Position numbers and translations under genes: made by a program | Part shown: piece after piece, positions 15,335 to 24,775 of the stretch | Layout of the letters: each line of letters opens with the position of its first letter | Position numbering within the stretch: position 1 is the first letter of the stretch | DNA from: CAVPWP01 sp963709395 | GTDB taxonomy: Bacteria > Pseudomonadota > Alphaproteobacteria > Rhodobacterales > Rhodobacteraceae | NCBI GenBank assembly: GCA_963709395.1 | Contig: CAVPWP010000014.1 | Span: 62,001-126,000, forward strand | DNA length: 64,000 nucleotides | Direction of reading: 5' to 3' | The notes under the pieces: generated by a model | Seen by the model: the letters and a program-made list of their open reading frames with translations, nothing else | What the model was told of the DNA's origin: nothing | Database searches by the model: none

Positions 15335-15912
15335 GGCGGGGTCTGGCCGGACTGGCGCTGCTTCTCGTGGCGTCCTGCGGCGGCGACCGTGACCGCGGCG
15401 GGATGTGCGGCGTGCCCGGCCTCGAGGGGGAACGCATCAGCGACGTCGACGGACCGGGCGCCTGCGGCATCGACGACCCGGTCCTCGTCACGCGCGTGGC
15501 GGGGATCGATCTCAGCGCACCGACCCGGATGACCTGCGAGACCGCCGCGGCGCTGGACGTCTATGTCCGCACGGGTGCAAAGCCGGTCCTGTCAACGAAG
15601 GGCGGAGGGCTCGAGCGGCTGCAGGTCGCGGCCGGCTATTCCTGCCGCACGCGGAACTCGCAGCCCGGAGCGCGCCTGTCGGAGCATTCGAAGGGCCGCG
15701 CGATCGACATCTCGGCCTATATCCTGCGCGACGGTACCTCGCTGAGCGTCAGCAACGACTGGCGCAGCAGCAACGCCCAGACCATGCGGCAGTTGCACGG
15801 CGCGGCATGTGGCCCCTTCGGCACCGTCCTCGGCCCCGAAAGCGACCGGTTCCACCAGAACCACTTTCATTTCGATATCGCCCGCTATCCCAGCGGGCCC
15901 TACTGCCGCTAA
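15331..15912 (+). CDS. Extensin-family lipoprotein
   Basis: A 193-residue lipoprotein starting at GTG 15331, which overlaps the tyrC stop. Residues 1-17 are a lipoprotein signal (LALLLVASCGG, lipobox VAS|C). The body matches extensin-like C-terminal (PF06904) proteins: SCRTRN, then LSEHSKGRAIDISAYIL, then FHQNHFHFDIARYPSGPYC. The conserved SEHxxGxAxDI and HxHFD motifs resemble zinc-binding D-Ala-D-Ala carboxypeptidase-like folds, so a cell-wall role is plausible though unproven. Its stop overlaps the stop of the convergent DUF2125 gene by four bases. Confidence 0.85.
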   Translation: MRRGLAGLALLLVASCGGDRDRGGMCGVPGLEGERISDVDGPGACGIDDPVLVTRVAGIDLSAPTRMTCETAAALDVYVRTGAKPVLSTKGGGLERLQVAAGYSCRTRNSQPGARLSEHSKGRAIDISAYILRDGTSLSVSNDWRSSNAQTMRQLHGAACGPFGTVLGPESDRFHQNHFHFDIARYPSGPYCR

Positions 15913-16913
15913 CGCAACACGATCCGCGGCGCGGGGCCCAAGGGGACGGGCCCGATGGTCACAAAGCCATTGCGGAACGACAGCGGTGCGTCCAGCGTGT
16001 CCGGCGGGCCCGAGAGCCGCGCCAGAAGCGACAGCCCGCGGTCGATCGCCGGCATGAGGCCAGAGGGCACCGCGCCCGTCGCCTCGGCGATGGCCAGCAT
16101 CTCGCGCCAGTTCGTCGCCTTGACCACGATCTCGCCCGTGGGCAGGCCGGCCTCGTCCACCGTGACGCCGCCCGCTGCGCGCAGGTCGATATTGCCCCAT
16201 GTCGCGCGCAGATCGCCGATCTCGATCGCTTCGACCTGCGGCCGCGCGACCTCGATCGCGCTGCGGTCCCAGGGCGCGTCGAAGTCGACCCAGGCCGTGA
16301 GGCTCAGCAAGTCGATCTCGCCGGGCAAGAGACGCGCGGGATCAAGCCGCCGGCGCGTTGCATCGGCCAGCTGAAGCCCAGTGGCCTCAAAGGCGATATC
16401 GTGCGAGTCCGTTGCCAGGTCGGACCGGATGGTCGTCAGCGTCCCGGACTCGAGAAAGGCCTCCCACCCGAGGCTCGACCGCAGCGTGACCCCTTCCAGC
16501 GCGATATCCGACGCCCGCAGCGCCAGCGCCGTGTTCGGTGCGAAAGCGACCTTGCCCTGCATCCGCTCGGACGTCACTTCGACCCGTTCGAAGGGCGAGG
16601 CATAGGTCTGCACCTCGGGCCAGATCGCGGTGATCTCGTTCGGGCGGATGCTGCGGGCCTCGAACCGGAACTCGGGGGCGGACCAGGCCACGCCGGTGCC
16701 CGGATCGGCCAGTTCGAGGTCACGCAGGGTGGTCACGAAGCGGAAGGGAAACCCCGTGACCGATACGTCCGAGTAATTGGCGACCCAGCCCTCGCGCTCG
16801 CGCGCGTCAAGCCAGCCGGACAAACCACGCTCCATGACCAGCGCGCCGATGAACCAGTAGCCGGCCCACAGACCGGCAAGAATGACGGGAAGGAAAAGAA
16901 GTCTGCGCATCAT
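15909..16913 (-). CDS. DUF2125 envelope protein
   Basis: A 334-residue protein with one N-terminal anchor or uncleaved signal (MMRRLLFLPVILAGLWAGYW, residues 1-20) and a large periplasmic part with repeated beta-rich segments (ANYSDVSVTGFPFRFVTTL, EFRFEARSIRPNEITAIWP). The pattern GFPFR near residue 70 and the total length fit the alphaproteobacterial DUF2125 family, distantly like AsmA-type lipid or envelope proteins. No enzyme motif is visible. Start taken at the first of two adjacent ATGs. It converges with the extensin-like gene. Confidence 0.75.
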   Translation of the reverse strand: MMRRLLFLPVILAGLWAGYWFIGALVMERGLSGWLDAREREGWVANYSDVSVTGFPFRFVTTLRDLELADPGTGVAWSAPEFRFEARSIRPNEITAIWPEVQTYASPFERVEVTSERMQGKVAFAPNTALALRASDIALEGVTLRSSLGWEAFLESGTLTTIRSDLATDSHDIAFEATGLQLADATRRRLDPARLLPGEIDLLSLTAWVDFDAPWDRSAIEVARPQVEAIEIGDLRATWGNIDLRAAGGVTVDEAGLPTGEIVVKATNWREMLAIAEATGAVPSGLMPAIDRGLSLLARLSGPPDTLDAPLSFRNGFVTIGPVPLGPAPRIVLR

Positions 16914-16972
16914 GCTCTGGAACCCCGGTGCGAAATGCGTTCTATAACCCACCGATCGAAAGGACCAGCGCG

Positions 16973-17527
16973 ATGACGCAATCCCCACTGTGGGTCTTCG
17001 GCTATGGCTCTCTCATGTGGAATCCGGGCTTCCGGTTCGAGGACCGCGTTCTGGCGACGCTGCCGGGGTTCGCGCGGACCTTCTGCATGCGTTCGATCCA
17101 CCATCGCGGCACCGACGCCGATCCGGGTCTGGTCCTTGCGCTCGATCCGACGCCGGGCGCCGCCTGCCACGGCCTTGCCTTTCGCGTGGCGCCGGGCGAC
17201 GCCGACCCCACGCTGGACTATCTGCGCGAGCGCGAGCTGATCTCGTCGGCCTATCTCGAAGAGCGCCATTCCGTCACGCTTGCCCATGGAGACCGGGTCG
17301 AGGCCGTGACCTACGTCGTCGACACCGGCCATGTGCAGTATTGCGGAGGCTTGCCGCTCGAAACCCAGGCGCAGATCATCGCCCGCGCGGTGGGTGGGCG
17401 CGGGCCGAATACCGAGTATCTCTACAACACCGCTTCACATCTGGCCGAGCTTGGGATCGAGGATTCCGACCTGTCCTGGCTGGTCGGGCGGGTGCGCCAC
17501 ATCACCGGGAGCGCCGACCTGCGCTGA
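16973..17527 (+). CDS. ChaC-like gamma-glutamylcyclotransferase
   Basis: A 184-residue cytosolic enzyme of the ChaC/GCG family, which cleaves glutathione to 5-oxoproline and Cys-Gly. The substrate-binding loop VFGYGSLMWNPGFRFE lies at residues 8-23, and the RERELISSAYLEER segment (about 85-98) holds the expected catalytic Glu region. The chosen ATG at 16973 follows AAAGGA about ten bases upstream. The length equals typical bacterial ChaC. It diverges from DUF2125 and precedes the motor-type pair by 76 bases. Confidence 0.85.
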   Translation: MTQSPLWVFGYGSLMWNPGFRFEDRVLATLPGFARTFCMRSIHHRGTDADPGLVLALDPTPGAACHGLAFRVAPGDADPTLDYLRERELISSAYLEERHSVTLAHGDRVEAVTYVVDTGHVQYCGGLPLETQAQIIARAVGGRGPNTEYLYNTASHLAELGIEDSDLSWLVGRVRHITGSADLR

Positions 17528-17603
17528 TGGCGCATTTCACAGGTTGGCGTTTCCCGCGCTTGCCCCTATTCTGCGCGAAATAACAGCGACGGAGACGACC
17601 CTT

Positions 17604-18791
17604 ATGGTCAAGCCGGGTCGCGAGGCCGAGCCGCAGTTCACCCAGCCCGTGCGCCAGATCCTGACGATGGTCATGGTGCTGATCCTTGTCGGCGTCGGGG
17701 CCTATATCGCCTTTCCGCGTGTGGCGCCGGTATTCCTGGCGAACCCCTGGCTGAACGGTTTCATCTTTCTCGTCTTCATCATCGGGGTTTTCGCCTGTTT
17801 CTGGCAGCTCTGGCAGCTGATTTCCTCGGTCAGCTGGATCGAGGGGTTCGTCGTGAACCGGCCGGGCCATGAGATGACCCGTGCGCCGCGCCTTCTGGCG
17901 CCGCTCGCATCGCTTCTGCGGTCACGGGGCGCGCGGATGCAGATCGGCGCGTCCTCGGCGCGCTCGATCCTCGATTCCGTCGCAACGCGCATCGACGAAG
18001 CGCGTGATATCACCCGCTATATCGTCAACCTTCTGATCTTCCTCGGGCTTCTGGGCACATTCTACGGGCTGGCCACCACCGTTCCCGCGGTGGTCGAGAC
18101 CATCCGGTCGCTTGCGCCGCAAGAGGGCGAGGAAGGGATTGCCGTCTTCAACCGCCTGATGACCGGGCTCGAAGCGCAGCTGGGGGGCATGGGCGTCGCG
18201 TTTTCGTCCTCGCTTCTGGGGCTGGCCGGATCGCTTGTCGTGGGCCTGCTCGAGCTCTTCGCGGGACACGGCCAGAACCGGTTCTACCGCGAACTCGAGG
18301 AATGGATGTCCTCGATCACACGGCTTGGGTTCTCCTCGGGTGACGGGGAAGGAAACGTCGATCAGGATGCCATCGCGGTGCTGGCCGAGCACATGGCCGA
18401 ACGCATGGACGCCCTTCAGTCGATCATCGCCGATAGGGGCACGCGTGGCGATGACGATCGGATCGACAGGCTGACCGGTGCGGTCGAGGCCCTGGCCGAC
18501 AAGATCGCGTCGGGTGGCACCGCCGAAGGCGCCATCGCGCGCCTTGCCGCCAGCCAGGACCGGCTGGCCACGATCCTTGAACGCCAGTCGGGCGAAGGCG
18601 GCGCGCATGTCGATGCGGAAAGCCGGATGCGCCTTCGGTCGATGGATGTCCAGCTTCTGCGCATTCTCGAAGAGATGTCGGCGGGCCGGCAGGAATCGCT
18701 TGCAGAACTGCGTGCCGATCTTGCCCAGCTGACCAAGGCCGTGCGGGCGATGCGCCCCGATCCCACCCTCGTGCGCACCGACCGGGACTAG
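17604..18791 (+). CDS. MotA/TolQ/ExbB-like proton-channel subunit
   Basis: A 395-residue inner-membrane protein. Two spans lie near the N-terminus (ILTMVMVLILVGVGAYIAFP, WLNGFIFLVFIIGVFACFW), then a cytoplasmic region, then two more spans (YIVNLLIFLGLLGTFYGLA and GMGVAFSSSLLGLAGSLVV), the second pair being the TolQ/MotA channel core. A C-terminal cytoplasmic helical tail of about 150 residues follows (EHMAERMDALQSIIAD, ILEEMSAGRQESLAELR), longer than in ExbB. GGAG precedes the ATG. It is three bases from the OmpA-type partner, so the two form a stator-like complex driven by proton flow. The cellular task is not known. Confidence 0.8.
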   Translation: MVKPGREAEPQFTQPVRQILTMVMVLILVGVGAYIAFPRVAPVFLANPWLNGFIFLVFIIGVFACFWQLWQLISSVSWIEGFVVNRPGHEMTRAPRLLAPLASLLRSRGARMQIGASSARSILDSVATRIDEARDITRYIVNLLIFLGLLGTFYGLATTVPAVVETIRSLAPQEGEEGIAVFNRLMTGLEAQLGGMGVAFSSSLLGLAGSLVVGLLELFAGHGQNRFYRELEEWMSSITRLGFSSGDGEGNVDQDAIAVLAEHMAERMDALQSIIADRGTRGDDDRIDRLTGAVEALADKIASGGTAEGAIARLAASQDRLATILERQSGEGGAHVDAESRMRLRSMDVQLLRILEEMSAGRQESLAELRADLAQLTKAVRAMRPDPTLVRTDRD

Positions 18792-18794
18792 GCG

Positions 18795-20550
18795 ATGGCC
18801 CTGTCCCGCAGATCGGTGCAACGGATGAGCGGGTCGATCTGGCCCGGCTTCGTCGATGCCATGACGGCGCTGCTGCTGGTGCTGATGTTCGTGCTGACGA
18901 TCTTCATGGTGGTGCAGTTCGTGCTGCGCGAAACCATCACCGGGCAGGAAGACGCGCTTGAACAGCTGAACGCCGAGATCAACATCCTTGCCCAGGCGCT
19001 GGGGCTTGAACAGCAGAGCAATGCCAATCTCGAGGATGCGCTGGGTGCAAGTCGGGCCGAGATCGACCGCCAGTCCAACCTGATCGCCAACCTCACCCAG
19101 CAGGTCGATACGCAGGCCGCCGAACTGAGCGACCGCGCCGCCCGCATCGCGTCCTTCGAGGATCAGGTCGCCTCCCTTCTGACCCAGCGAGACACCGCCA
19201 TCGCCGAGGGCGAGGCGCTGGCCGCCGAACGCGAGACGCTGATCTCGGAACAGGAGGCGCTGCAACTGGCGCTGGCGCAGGCCCGCAGCGAGGTCGACGC
19301 CCAGACCGAGGTTGCCCGCCTTGCCGCCGCGCGGCGCGATGCGCTTCAGGCGCTGGCCGCCGACCTGCGGTCGCGGCTTGTCGACACGTCGAACACCCTG
19401 ACTGCCACCCGCGCCGACCTCGACGCGGCGCAAGAGGCACTGAGCGACGAGGAAGCCGCCCGCATCGCCGAAGCCGCCGCTGCGGACGCCCTGCGCGAGC
19501 GGTTGCGCAATGCCGACAGCGAACTGACCGCGATGACCCTGGCGCTGGAGGAACAGCGCCGCCGCGCCGAGGACACGCTGACGCTTCTGGCGGCGGCCAA
19601 TGCCGTCGAGGACGAGTTGGAGCAGCGCCTTGCCAGCGCCTTGGCCTCGGTCGAAGCTGCCGAAGCAGAGACGGCCACGATGGACGAGTTGCGCGACCAG
19701 CTTGCCGCGGCCCTTGCCGCGCGCCGTGCCGCCGAGTCCCAGGCCGACGAGCAGATGACCGAGGCCGAACGCCAGGCCGCCCTTCTGGCCACCGCCAACC
19801 GCGGCGCTTTCCGAAGAACAGGCGCAATCGGCCGAGGCGCAGCGCCGGGTGGCGCTTCTGAACGAACAGGTCGCCGCCCTGCGCGCGCAGCTCGGATCGC
19901 TTCAGGGGATGCTGGACGAGGCCGCCGCGCGGGACGAGACCGCGCAGGTCCGCATCGACACCCTTGGCTCGCAGCTCAATACAGCACTTGCCCGCGTGGC
20001 CTCGGAAGAACGGCGCAACCGCCAGCTCGAGGAACTCGAGCGGCAGCGGCTCGAGGAAGAGGCCCGCCGCCTCGCTGCCGAGGCGCAGGAGCTTGAACGC
20101 TACCGCTCCGACTTCTTCGGTGCCGTGCGCGAGGTGATCGAAGGCCGCGAGGGCGTGCAGATCGTGGGCGACCGGTTCATCTTCTCGTCCGAGGTGCTGT
20201 TCGAAAGCGCCTCGGCCGACCTGTCTCCGGCGGGGCGCGACCAGATCGCCGGGGTGGTTGCCATCCTGCGCGACGTGGCCGCCGAGATCCCCGACAGCAT
20301 CGACTGGATCCTGCGGGTCGACGGCCACACCGACAACGTGCCCCTGCGTGGCGGCATCTATGCCGACAACTGGGAACTGAGCCAGGCCCGTGCCCTGTCC
20401 GTGGTGCGGTTCATGACCGACCAGCTGGGGTTCCCGCCCGACCGCCTTGCCGCCACGGGGTTTGGCGAATACCGGCCCGTGAACCCCGAGAACACGTCCG
20501 AGGCCCGCGCCCAGAACCGGCGGATCGAGCTGAAGCTGACCGAACGCTGA
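18795..20550 (+). CDS. MotB-like protein with long coiled coil and OmpA domain, frameshifted as read
   Basis: Partner of the channel subunit. Residues 1-50 include one span (FVDAMTALLLVLMFVLTIFM) with the Asp (VDAM) expected to carry protons, as in MotB/TolR. Residues 55-435 are a long periplasmic coiled coil (repeated EQL, ALAAER, EEQ heptads). The last 130 residues are an OmpA/MotB peptidoglycan-binding domain (FESASADLSPAGRDQI, DGHTDNVPLRG, LSQARALSVVRFM, NRRIELKLTER). One extra C near 19799-19801 breaks the frame inside the coil: removing it joins ATANA to ALSEEQAQSAEAQRRV and gives 584 residues. The break is probably a sequencing error. Confidence 0.82.
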
Positions 20551-20553
20551 GCG

Positions 20554-21018
20554 CTATTTTTTCTTCCGGGCCTTCAGGATCGCCGCGATGATCGCCCCGG
20601 CCAGGCCGGGCAGGGCGGCGCCCAGCGGGTCGCGCCGTACTGCGCCGACCGTACTGGCAAGGCCCTGCACCTGCGCCACCGCGGTTGCCACCTCGGTTTC
20701 GAGATCGGCCATCGCCAGATCGCGAAGCTCTTCGGCAGCTGCTACGTCCTGGTCGGCATTGATGCGTCCCGCGACCAGGATCAGAAGGATCGCGAGGACG
20801 AAATTGCCAGCCGCCAGCCACCCGGCAGCGGCGGCCTGGGACATCGTTTCGGCCAGCTTGAAGTAGATCGCGGCGTTTGCGGCCAGCAGCCCCACGGCCC
20901 CCGCGACACCCGCCAGCATCATCATCCCGGTCTGCGTGCGCAGCACGGCAAGCCGCCGTCGCGCGATCAGCCGTTCGCTCTTCAGGACGACCGCGGCGTT
21001 GCGCACCAGCCGGCTCAT
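20554..21018 (-). CDS. YqjE-like small membrane protein (holin 3_6 type)
   Basis: A 154-residue protein with two central membrane spans (TGMMMLAGVAGAVGLLAANA and LAAGNFVLAILLILVAG) between a basic N-terminus and a polar tail ending KARKKK. The arrangement fits the YqjE/Phage_holin_3_6 group, which despite the name is a chromosomal membrane protein family in Proteobacteria. Its start overlaps the end of the YqjD-like gene by four bases, matching the known yqjD-yqjE pairing. It converges with the MotB-like gene, leaving three bases. Confidence 0.65.
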   Translation of the reverse strand: MSRLVRNAAVVLKSERLIARRRLAVLRTQTGMMMLAGVAGAVGLLAANAAIYFKLAETMSQAAAAGWLAAGNFVLAILLILVAGRINADQDVAAAEELRDLAMADLETEVATAVAQVQGLASTVGAVRRDPLGAALPGLAGAIIAAILKARKKK

Positions 21019-21296
21019 TTCAGCCGCCCCAGCGCGTAGCCGACCACAAGGATGCCAAGCGCGGTCAGCAGCGGCTTTTCGTGCATCGCCGTCTCGATTT
21101 CGTTGGTCAGCTGTTTCGCCAGACCTTCGACGTCCGTATCGCGGATCGCCGCCACGAAATCGGTGATCGTCGAATGTGCCCCGTCTTCGGCATCCTCGGC
21201 CACCTCGTCGGCGGCCTCGCCAGCCTTGTCCTTCAGAGCGGCGAGTTCCTGTCTCAGGCTTGCCAGTTCCGCTTCAAGTTCCGCTTTCGTCGCCAT
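21015..21296 (-). CDS. YqjD/ElaB-like DUF883 protein
   Basis: A 93-residue protein. An N-terminal coiled coil (AELEAELASLRQELAALKDK, residues 5-24) and an acidic linker precede a C-terminal hydrophobic segment with a glycine pattern (LLTALGILVVGYALGRLK). That is the layout of YqjD/ElaB proteins, which are tail-anchored in the inner membrane and bind ribosomes in stationary phase in E. coli. Translational coupling to the YqjE-like gene supports the call. Confidence 0.7.
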   Translation of the reverse strand: MATKAELEAELASLRQELAALKDKAGEAADEVAEDAEDGAHSTITDFVAAIRDTDVEGLAKQLTNEIETAMHEKPLLTALGILVVGYALGRLK

Positions 21297-21382
21297 GATG
21301 CATCCGTTTTCGCTTCGTTCCGATCATGTCGCAGCTTTCCCGCGTCGTCCATCCCTCCGCATTAACCGCTGTCAACGACACG

Positions 21383-21412
21383 AAAAAAGGCCCCGGATGC
21401 AACCGGGGCCTT
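21383..21412 (-). terminator. Intrinsic terminator of clpA
   Basis: AAGGCCCCGG (21387-21396) and CCGGGGCCTT (21403-21412) pair perfectly around a 6-base loop. On the minus strand a run of six T follows (complement of 21383-21388), 20 bases after the clpA stop. Confidence 0.85.
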
Positions 21413-21432
21413 CTGGTGTTCTTTGCGACGGC

Positions 21433-23751
21433 TCAGTCGGCTGTCAGAAGCGGTGGCTTCTTCGACGTCAGGCGACGCGTCTCGGCCTCGAACTGAAGGT
21501 CGAGCTTGCCGTCTTTCACGCCGACCTTCACCAGCCCGCCTTTCAGAAGCTTGCCGAACAGAAGCTCTTCGGCCAGTGGCTTCTTGATCTCTTCCTGGAT
21601 CACGCGGCCAAGCGGCCGTGCGCCCATCTTGTCGTCATAGCCGCGTTCGCCCAGCCATGCCGCCGCTTCCGGCGTCAGCTCGATCGTGACATTGCGGTCC
21701 ATCAGTTGCGCTTCAAGCTGCAGGACGAATTTCTCGACCACCGACAGGATGGTATCCTTCGACAACGGCGCGAAGGAGATCACGGCGTCCAGACGGTTGC
21801 GGAACTCGGGCGTGAACGTCCGCTCGATCGCGGCGGTATCCTCGCCCTCGCGGCGTTCGCGGCCAAAGCCGATGGCCTCTTTCGCCTGTTCCGCAGCACC
21901 TGCGTTCGAGGTCATGATCAGGATCACGTTCCGGAAGTCCACCGACCGGCCATTGTGGTCGGTCAGTGTGCCATGGTCCATCACCTGCAAGAGGATGTTG
22001 AACACGTCCGGATGCGCCTTCTCGATCTCGTCGAGAAGCAGCACGCAATGCGGATGCTGGTCGACGCCATCGGTCAGAAGCCCGCCCTGGTCGAACCCGA
22101 CATAGCCCGGGGGCGCACCGATCAGGCGGGAAACCGCGTGCTTTTCCATGTATTCCGACATGTCGAAGCGCAGAAGCTCGACCCCCAGAGACGAGGCCAG
22201 TTGCTTGGCGACCTCGGTCTTGCCGACGCCGGTCGGCCCCGCGAAGAGGTAGTTGCCGATCGGCTTTTCGGGCTCGCGCAGACCGGCGCGCGCCAGCTTG
22301 ATCGCGGCCGACAGCGACTCGATTGCCTTGTCCTGCCCGAAGACCACGCGCTTGAGCGTGCCTTCGAGATCCTTCAGCAGCGCCGCGTCGTCCTTCGACA
22401 CGTTCTTGGGCGGGATGCGGGCGATCTTGGCGACGACCGCCTCGATCTCCTTGGCGCCGATGGTCTTGCGGCGCTTCGATTCCGCGACAAGGTGCTGCGC
22501 GGCCCCGGCCTCGTCGATCACGTCGATGGCCTTGTCGGGCAGCTTGCGGTCGTTGATGTAGCGCGCCGACAGCTCCACCGCCGTCTTGATCGCGTCGGCG
22601 GTGTAGCGGATGTCGTGGTGCGTCTCGAAATAGGGCTTGAGGCCCTGCAGGATCTTCACCGTGTCGTCCACCGAGGGCTCGTTCACGTCGATCTTCTGGA
22701 ACCGGCGGCTCAGCGCGCGGTCCTTTTCGAAGTGCTGGCGGTATTCCTTGTAGGTGGTCGAGCCCATGCAGCGCAGCTTGCCGCCCTGAAGCGCGGGCTT
22801 CAGGAGGTTCGAGGCATCCATCGCCCCGCCGCTGGTGGCGCCGGCGCCGATCACGGTGTGGATCTCGTCGATGAAGAGGATCGCGTCGGGGTGATCCTCG
22901 AGTTCCTTCACGACGGCCTTCAGCCGCTCCTCGAAGTCGCCACGATAGCGGGTGCCGGCCAGAAGCGCGCCCATGTCGAGCGAGTAGATCGTGGCCCCAC
23001 GCAGTACCTCGGGGGTTTCGCCATCGACGATCTTCTTGGCAAGGCCTTCGGCGATGGCGGTCTTGCCCACGCCGGGGTCGCCCACCAGCAGCGGGTTGTT
23101 CTTGCGCCGGCGGCAGAGGACCTGGATGCAGCGCTCGACCTCTAGCTCGCGGCCGATCAGCGGGTCGACATCGCCCTTCTTCGACTTGGCGTTCAGGTCG
23201 ACGCAGTATTTGCCCAGGGCGGATTCCTTGGCGTCGTCCTCGGCTTCGGCCTGCGCTTCCTCTTCCATGTCGGTGGCCCCGGTGATGGGGCGGCTTTCCC
23301 CGAAGGACGGATCCTTCGCCACGCCATGCGCGATGAAGTTGACCGCGTCATAGCGGGTCATGTCCTGCTCCTGCAGGAAATAGGCCGCGTTCGATTCACG
23401 CTCGGCGAAGATCGCGACCAGCACGTTTGCGCCCGTCACCTCGGTTCGGCCCGAGGACTGGACATGGATCGCGGCGCGCTGGATCACGCGCTGGAAGGCG
23501 GCCGTCGGCACCGCCTCGGAGCCTTCGACATCGGTGACCAGGGTCGACAGGTCATCCTCGATGAAATTCAGCAGCGTGCGGCGCAGGTCTTCGAGATCGA
23601 CGCTGCAGGCCTTCATGACCTTTGCGGCGTCCGGTTCGTCGATCAGGGCCAGCAACAGGTGTTCCAACGTGGCCAGCTCGTGCCGGCGCGCATTCGCAAG
23701 CGCCAGCGCCGCGTGGATCGATTGCTCGAGCGTATTCGAAAATGAAGGCAC
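21433..23751 (-). CDS. clpA: ClpA, ATPase subunit of the ClpAP protease
   Basis: A 772-residue AAA+ unfoldase that feeds substrates to ClpP. The start is the GTG at 23751 (reads PSFSNTLEQSIHAALALANA), with AGAGGAG eight bases upstream. The N-domain (residues 1-150) has the two Clp repeats. D1 has Walker A GDPGVGKT (224-231) and Walker B ILFIDEIH (291-298). D2 has Walker A GPTGVGKT (505-512), a second Walker B LLLDEIEKAHPD and the sensor-2 region GYDDKMGARPLGRVI. It lacks the ClpB middle domain, which separates it from ClpB. No clpS is adjacent. A strong terminator follows. Confidence 0.96.
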   Translation of the reverse strand: MPSFSNTLEQSIHAALALANARRHELATLEHLLLALIDEPDAAKVMKACSVDLEDLRRTLLNFIEDDLSTLVTDVEGSEAVPTAAFQRVIQRAAIHVQSSGRTEVTGANVLVAIFAERESNAAYFLQEQDMTRYDAVNFIAHGVAKDPSFGESRPITGATDMEEEAQAEAEDDAKESALGKYCVDLNAKSKKGDVDPLIGRELEVERCIQVLCRRRKNNPLLVGDPGVGKTAIAEGLAKKIVDGETPEVLRGATIYSLDMGALLAGTRYRGDFEERLKAVVKELEDHPDAILFIDEIHTVIGAGATSGGAMDASNLLKPALQGGKLRCMGSTTYKEYRQHFEKDRALSRRFQKIDVNEPSVDDTVKILQGLKPYFETHHDIRYTADAIKTAVELSARYINDRKLPDKAIDVIDEAGAAQHLVAESKRRKTIGAKEIEAVVAKIARIPPKNVSKDDAALLKDLEGTLKRVVFGQDKAIESLSAAIKLARAGLREPEKPIGNYLFAGPTGVGKTEVAKQLASSLGVELLRFDMSEYMEKHAVSRLIGAPPGYVGFDQGGLLTDGVDQHPHCVLLLDEIEKAHPDVFNILLQVMDHGTLTDHNGRSVDFRNVILIMTSNAGAAEQAKEAIGFGRERREGEDTAAIERTFTPEFRNRLDAVISFAPLSKDTILSVVEKFVLQLEAQLMDRNVTIELTPEAAAWLGERGYDDKMGARPLGRVIQEEIKKPLAEELLFGKLLKGGLVKVGVKDGKLDLQFEAETRRLTSKKPPLLTAD

Positions 23752-23944
23752 GTTGCGTGCTCCTCTGATTGGGCCGGAGGGGGGAGGGTCTTGGCCCCGT
23801 CCTGACCGTGGCCTCATACGGTTAGACTTCGGTTATCTTTGCCCGGCTTCAAGTATTTTTTTGCTCGGGGCCGCTCACATTTGGTGATCGTGTGCGATTT
23901 GCACGTGAGCGTGCGGGGTTTTCCGGCACTCTGAGAACGCATTT

Positions 23945-24712
23945 TCAGAACGCGTCCTTGCGCCGCCGGATTTCGGCGAAGACGTCCACATCGTCCTGAC
24001 CGCCCATAGATAGGGTGTCCTTCACGTCCTGCAATCCGGCGCGCAGGAACGGATTGGTGGCGCGCTCTTCCGACAGGAGGGACGGCACCGTCGCCTCACC
24101 CCGCTCACGCGCCGCGCGCACCGCCTCGGCCCGCGCGGCAAGCGCCGCGTTCCGCGGTTCGATCGTCAGCGCGAAGGCCGCGTTCGATGCGGTGTATTCG
24201 TGCCCGGAACAGACCTGCGTATCGGGCGGGAGTGCCGCGAGTTTCGACAGGCTGGCCCACATCTGGCCCGCCGTCCCTTCGAAGAGCCGCCCGCAGCCCA
24301 ACGCCATAAGGCTGTCGCCGGTAAAGACCGCGCCGGCGTCGGGCACATGAAAGGCGATGTGCCCCACCGTATGGCCCGACACGTCGAGGACATGCACCGG
24401 CGATCCGGCGAAGTCGAAGGTGTCGCCGTCCGCAACGGTCCGGTCGAGCGCGGGCAGCCGGTGCTCATCCGCCGCCGCCCCGGTGACCCTTGCGCCGAAG
24501 ACGTCGCGCAGCCGGCCGACCCCGTCGACATGGTCACCGTGATGATGGGTGATCCAGATCTCGTCGAGCGTCCATCCCCGCGCCGCCAGCGCCGCCTCGA
24601 TCGGCGCGGCCTCGGGCGCGTCGACCAGCGCGGTGCGCCCCGATGCGGCCTCGTGCAGCAGGAACGCATAGTTGTCGGTGCGGCACGGAACGGTCACGAG
24701 TTCGAACGGCAT
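23945..24712 (-). CDS. gloB: Hydroxyacylglutathione hydrolase (glyoxalase II)
   Basis: A 255-residue metallo-beta-lactamase-fold enzyme that hydrolyses S-lactoylglutathione to lactate and glutathione. The metal motif THHHGDHVDG lies at about residues 54-63; further ligands appear in DVSGHTVGHIAFH and VFTGDSLMALGCGRLFEG. The C-terminal substrate domain (SGHEYTASNAAFAL, ATNPFLRA) is the glyoxalase II type. The ATG at 24712 was chosen because AGAGGG lies nine bases before it. It is divergent to a methyltransferase gene with 63 bases between them. Confidence 0.93.
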   Translation of the reverse strand: MPFELVTVPCRTDNYAFLLHEAASGRTALVDAPEAAPIEAALAARGWTLDEIWITHHHGDHVDGVGRLRDVFGARVTGAAADEHRLPALDRTVADGDTFDFAGSPVHVLDVSGHTVGHIAFHVPDAGAVFTGDSLMALGCGRLFEGTAGQMWASLSKLAALPPDTQVCSGHEYTASNAAFALTIEPRNAALAARAEAVRAARERGEATVPSLLSEERATNPFLRAGLQDVKDTLSMGGQDDVDVFAEIRRRKDAF

Positions 24713-24775
24713 GGGTTTTCCCTCTGGCTGTGATGTGGTCTGATCCAAGTGTTGTCGATCCATTGGCGGGCTTCA

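Noticed and set aside
17604..20550. Zorya-type anti-phage system
   Set aside because: MotA/MotB-like pair is present but there is no ZorC, ZorD or ZorE gene nearby, the neighbours are core genes, and the long coil is on the MotB-like partner.
20554..21018. Prophage holin
   Set aside because: No lysin, capsid or tail genes; pairing with a DUF883 gene fits the chromosomal YqjD-YqjE pair.
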